NCBI GenBank assembly: GCA_031281925.1 | Contig: JAITES010000170.1 | Coordinates: 1 to 5,209 of the forward strand | DNA from: Treponema sp. | GTDB taxonomy: Bacteria; Spirochaetota; Spirochaetia; Treponematales; Breznakiellaceae | DNA: 5,209 nucleotides | Direction of reading: 5' to 3' | Position numbers and translations under genes: made by a program | Part shown: positions 4,339 to 5,209 of the stretch, piece after piece | Layout of the letters: every line of letters begins with the position of its first letter | How positions within the stretch are numbered: position 1 is the stretch's first letter | The notes under the pieces: model-generated | Databases searched by the model: none | Told to the model about the DNA's origin: nothing | Seen by the model: only the letters and a program-made list of their open reading frames with translations

Positions 4339-5209
4339 TTATCCCATGTTCTCCGCCCTGTACACATGCAGGGCGAGACTCTTGATAAAGCTTTCCGCTT
4401 CCGGGGAAAGGGATGCTTCTGTAGAGACATTTTGTTTTTCCTGTATGCACAGAATACGTATCCAGGCTCCCAGGGATTTTATAAAGCGCCGGCCTGCAAA
4501 CCGAAGCGCAAAAAACCGGGCAATGCCGGAACGGAAGAGGGGTTTTTCAAGCCACGGTTTAACTTTTTTCCGGAACAGTTTTTCCAGTTTTTCTCCATCT
4601 GTTACAATTACTGTCGGATGCAGGTGCTGGCATGCCCCAAGCAGGCTTTCTGCGGAAGAGGTTTCATCAAGAATGGTTACCAGGGAACCGTGGAGTATAG
4701 GAGATACCAGGGAGAATTCGATTCCTTCAACGGAAGACAGGGATACTGCCGAAAGGAAGCTGTCTCTCCTGTAGAGTTTTACGGGAATCGGGGATGCATT
4801 TTTTTCAACGGAGCCGGCGCCGCTTTTGGCAATGGATTCGGACGGGACAGGGAAGCTCACCCGCTTTTCTATCCCGTGGAAACTTACCGGCGCGTCGCCC
4901 CTTTCCTCCCAGCGGATTCTGTCAACAAAGATTCCGGGTATGTCCCGGGGGAGCGCCGGAATGGCCCCTTCGCCTGAAGCCGAAAGGAGGGCCGCGGAGA
5001 TTCCTTCGTACTGCAGGACATTCTGTTCCCTGCGCGCTGTTTCCGGGGATACTGTCAGCGGACGGGCTCCGGCAATGCAGGCGCCGAAATAGTATACGGG
5101 CCAGAAGGCGGAATTGTCCGCAACAAGCAGTATCTTTCCGCCTTTCCGCACGCCGAGGCTCGACAGCAGCGCTGCAAGCCGCCGGGCGTGATTTGCCATT
5201 TGTTCATAG
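4339..5209 (-). CDS. Acyl-CoA synthetase-like (AMP-binding) protein lacking catalytic motifs; 5' end beyond the window
   Basis: The frame runs off the right edge: upstream of the ATG at 5199 it reads on through Tyr-Glu-Gln, so that Met is internal. Residues here count from it. Segments matching long-chain acyl-CoA synthetases appear in order: ANHARRLAALLSSLGVRKGGKILLVADN (2-29), YYFGACIAGARPLTVSP (36-52), DSFLSAVSL (146-154), a glycine turn and LDETSSAESLL (177-187), HPTVIV (194-199), EKLFRKKV (206-213), IKSLGAWIRILCI (240-252) and LSPEAESFIKSL (264-275). The TSGTTGxPKG P-loop expected before 146 is absent; only SGAGSVEKN stands near that place. The usual SHVYE reads SSVEG, the GGA after the core strand is replaced by a polar stretch (253-262), and the protein stops where GYGLTE would begin. 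ATP-dependent activation of fatty acids is therefore unlikely. It is either a pseudoenzyme or a decaying paralogue. It converges on the PASTA gene. Confidence 0.75.
   Translation of the reverse strand, partial: YEQMANHARRLAALLSSLGVRKGGKILLVADNSAFWPVYYFGACIAGARPLTVSPETARREQNVLQYEGISAALLSASGEGAIPALPRDIPGIFVDRIRWEERGDAPVSFHGIEKRVSFPVPSESIAKSGAGSVEKNASPIPVKLYRRDSFLSAVSLSSVEGIEFSLVSPILHGSLVTILDETSSAESLLGACQHLHPTVIVTDGEKLEKLFRKKVKPWLEKPLFRSGIARFFALRFAGRRFIKSLGAWIRILCIQEKQNVSTEASLSPEAESFIKSLALHVYRAENMG
4354..4375. repeat. GC-rich inverted repeat near the convergent gene ends
   Basis: CGCCCTG at 4354-4360 and CAGGGCG at 4369-4375 form a perfect seven-base stem around an eight-base loop (a T-G wobble and an A-T pair could extend it inward). 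It lies 28 bases after the PASTA stop, inside the last codons of the minus-strand gene. No T-run follows on either strand, so it is not a canonical intrinsic terminator. It could still end or stabilise the def-fmt-PASTA transcript. Confidence 0.35.

Overview
The window looks like part of a spirochaete chromosome, most likely a Treponema with moderate GC content (host-associated, termite-gut-like). This rests on the stand-alone membrane-anchored PASTA protein directly behind def and fmt, and on an accessory stretch of singleton PD-(D/E)XK-type genes. The taxon is an inference from gene content and general familiarity; no search was run.

Left part (1-1554) is an accessory segment. It holds the last 34 codons of a plus-strand gene whose tail resembles the C-terminus of Uma2-family (DUF820) proteins. 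Converging on it are two minus-strand genes: a CPBP-family intramembrane protease (211-879), clearly AT-rich compared with the rest, and a coiled-coil plus PD-(D/E)XK nuclease-like protein of the DUF3782 type (961-1554), whose coiled coil is encoded by a 21-bp tandem repeat. The 103 bases between 107 and 211 hold no feature I can support.

Centre (1746-4326) is a housekeeping operon on the plus strand: peptide deformylase (def), methionyl-tRNA formyltransferase (fmt), and a membrane-anchored protein with three PASTA repeats. Fmt adds the formyl group to initiator Met-tRNA, and Def removes it from the finished nascent chain. The PASTA protein probably sits in the inner membrane facing peptidoglycan. 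The divergent intergenic region (1555-1745) carries two promoter-like sequences for the operon. The one nearer the gene would start transcription almost exactly at the def ATG, so a leaderless def mRNA is possible.

Right part (4339-5209) is the visible part of a minus-strand gene related to long-chain acyl-CoA synthetases (AMP-binding superfamily), converging on the PASTA gene with 12 bases between stop codons. It keeps recognisable scaffold segments, but the ATP-binding P-loop, the conserved His-Tyr region, the GGA segment and everything from the YGLTE motif onwards are missing or replaced, although the frame stays open. It is either a non-catalytic paralogue or a decaying gene, and is the most unusual item here. 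I found no RNA gene, CRISPR array, insertion sequence or complete intrinsic terminator.
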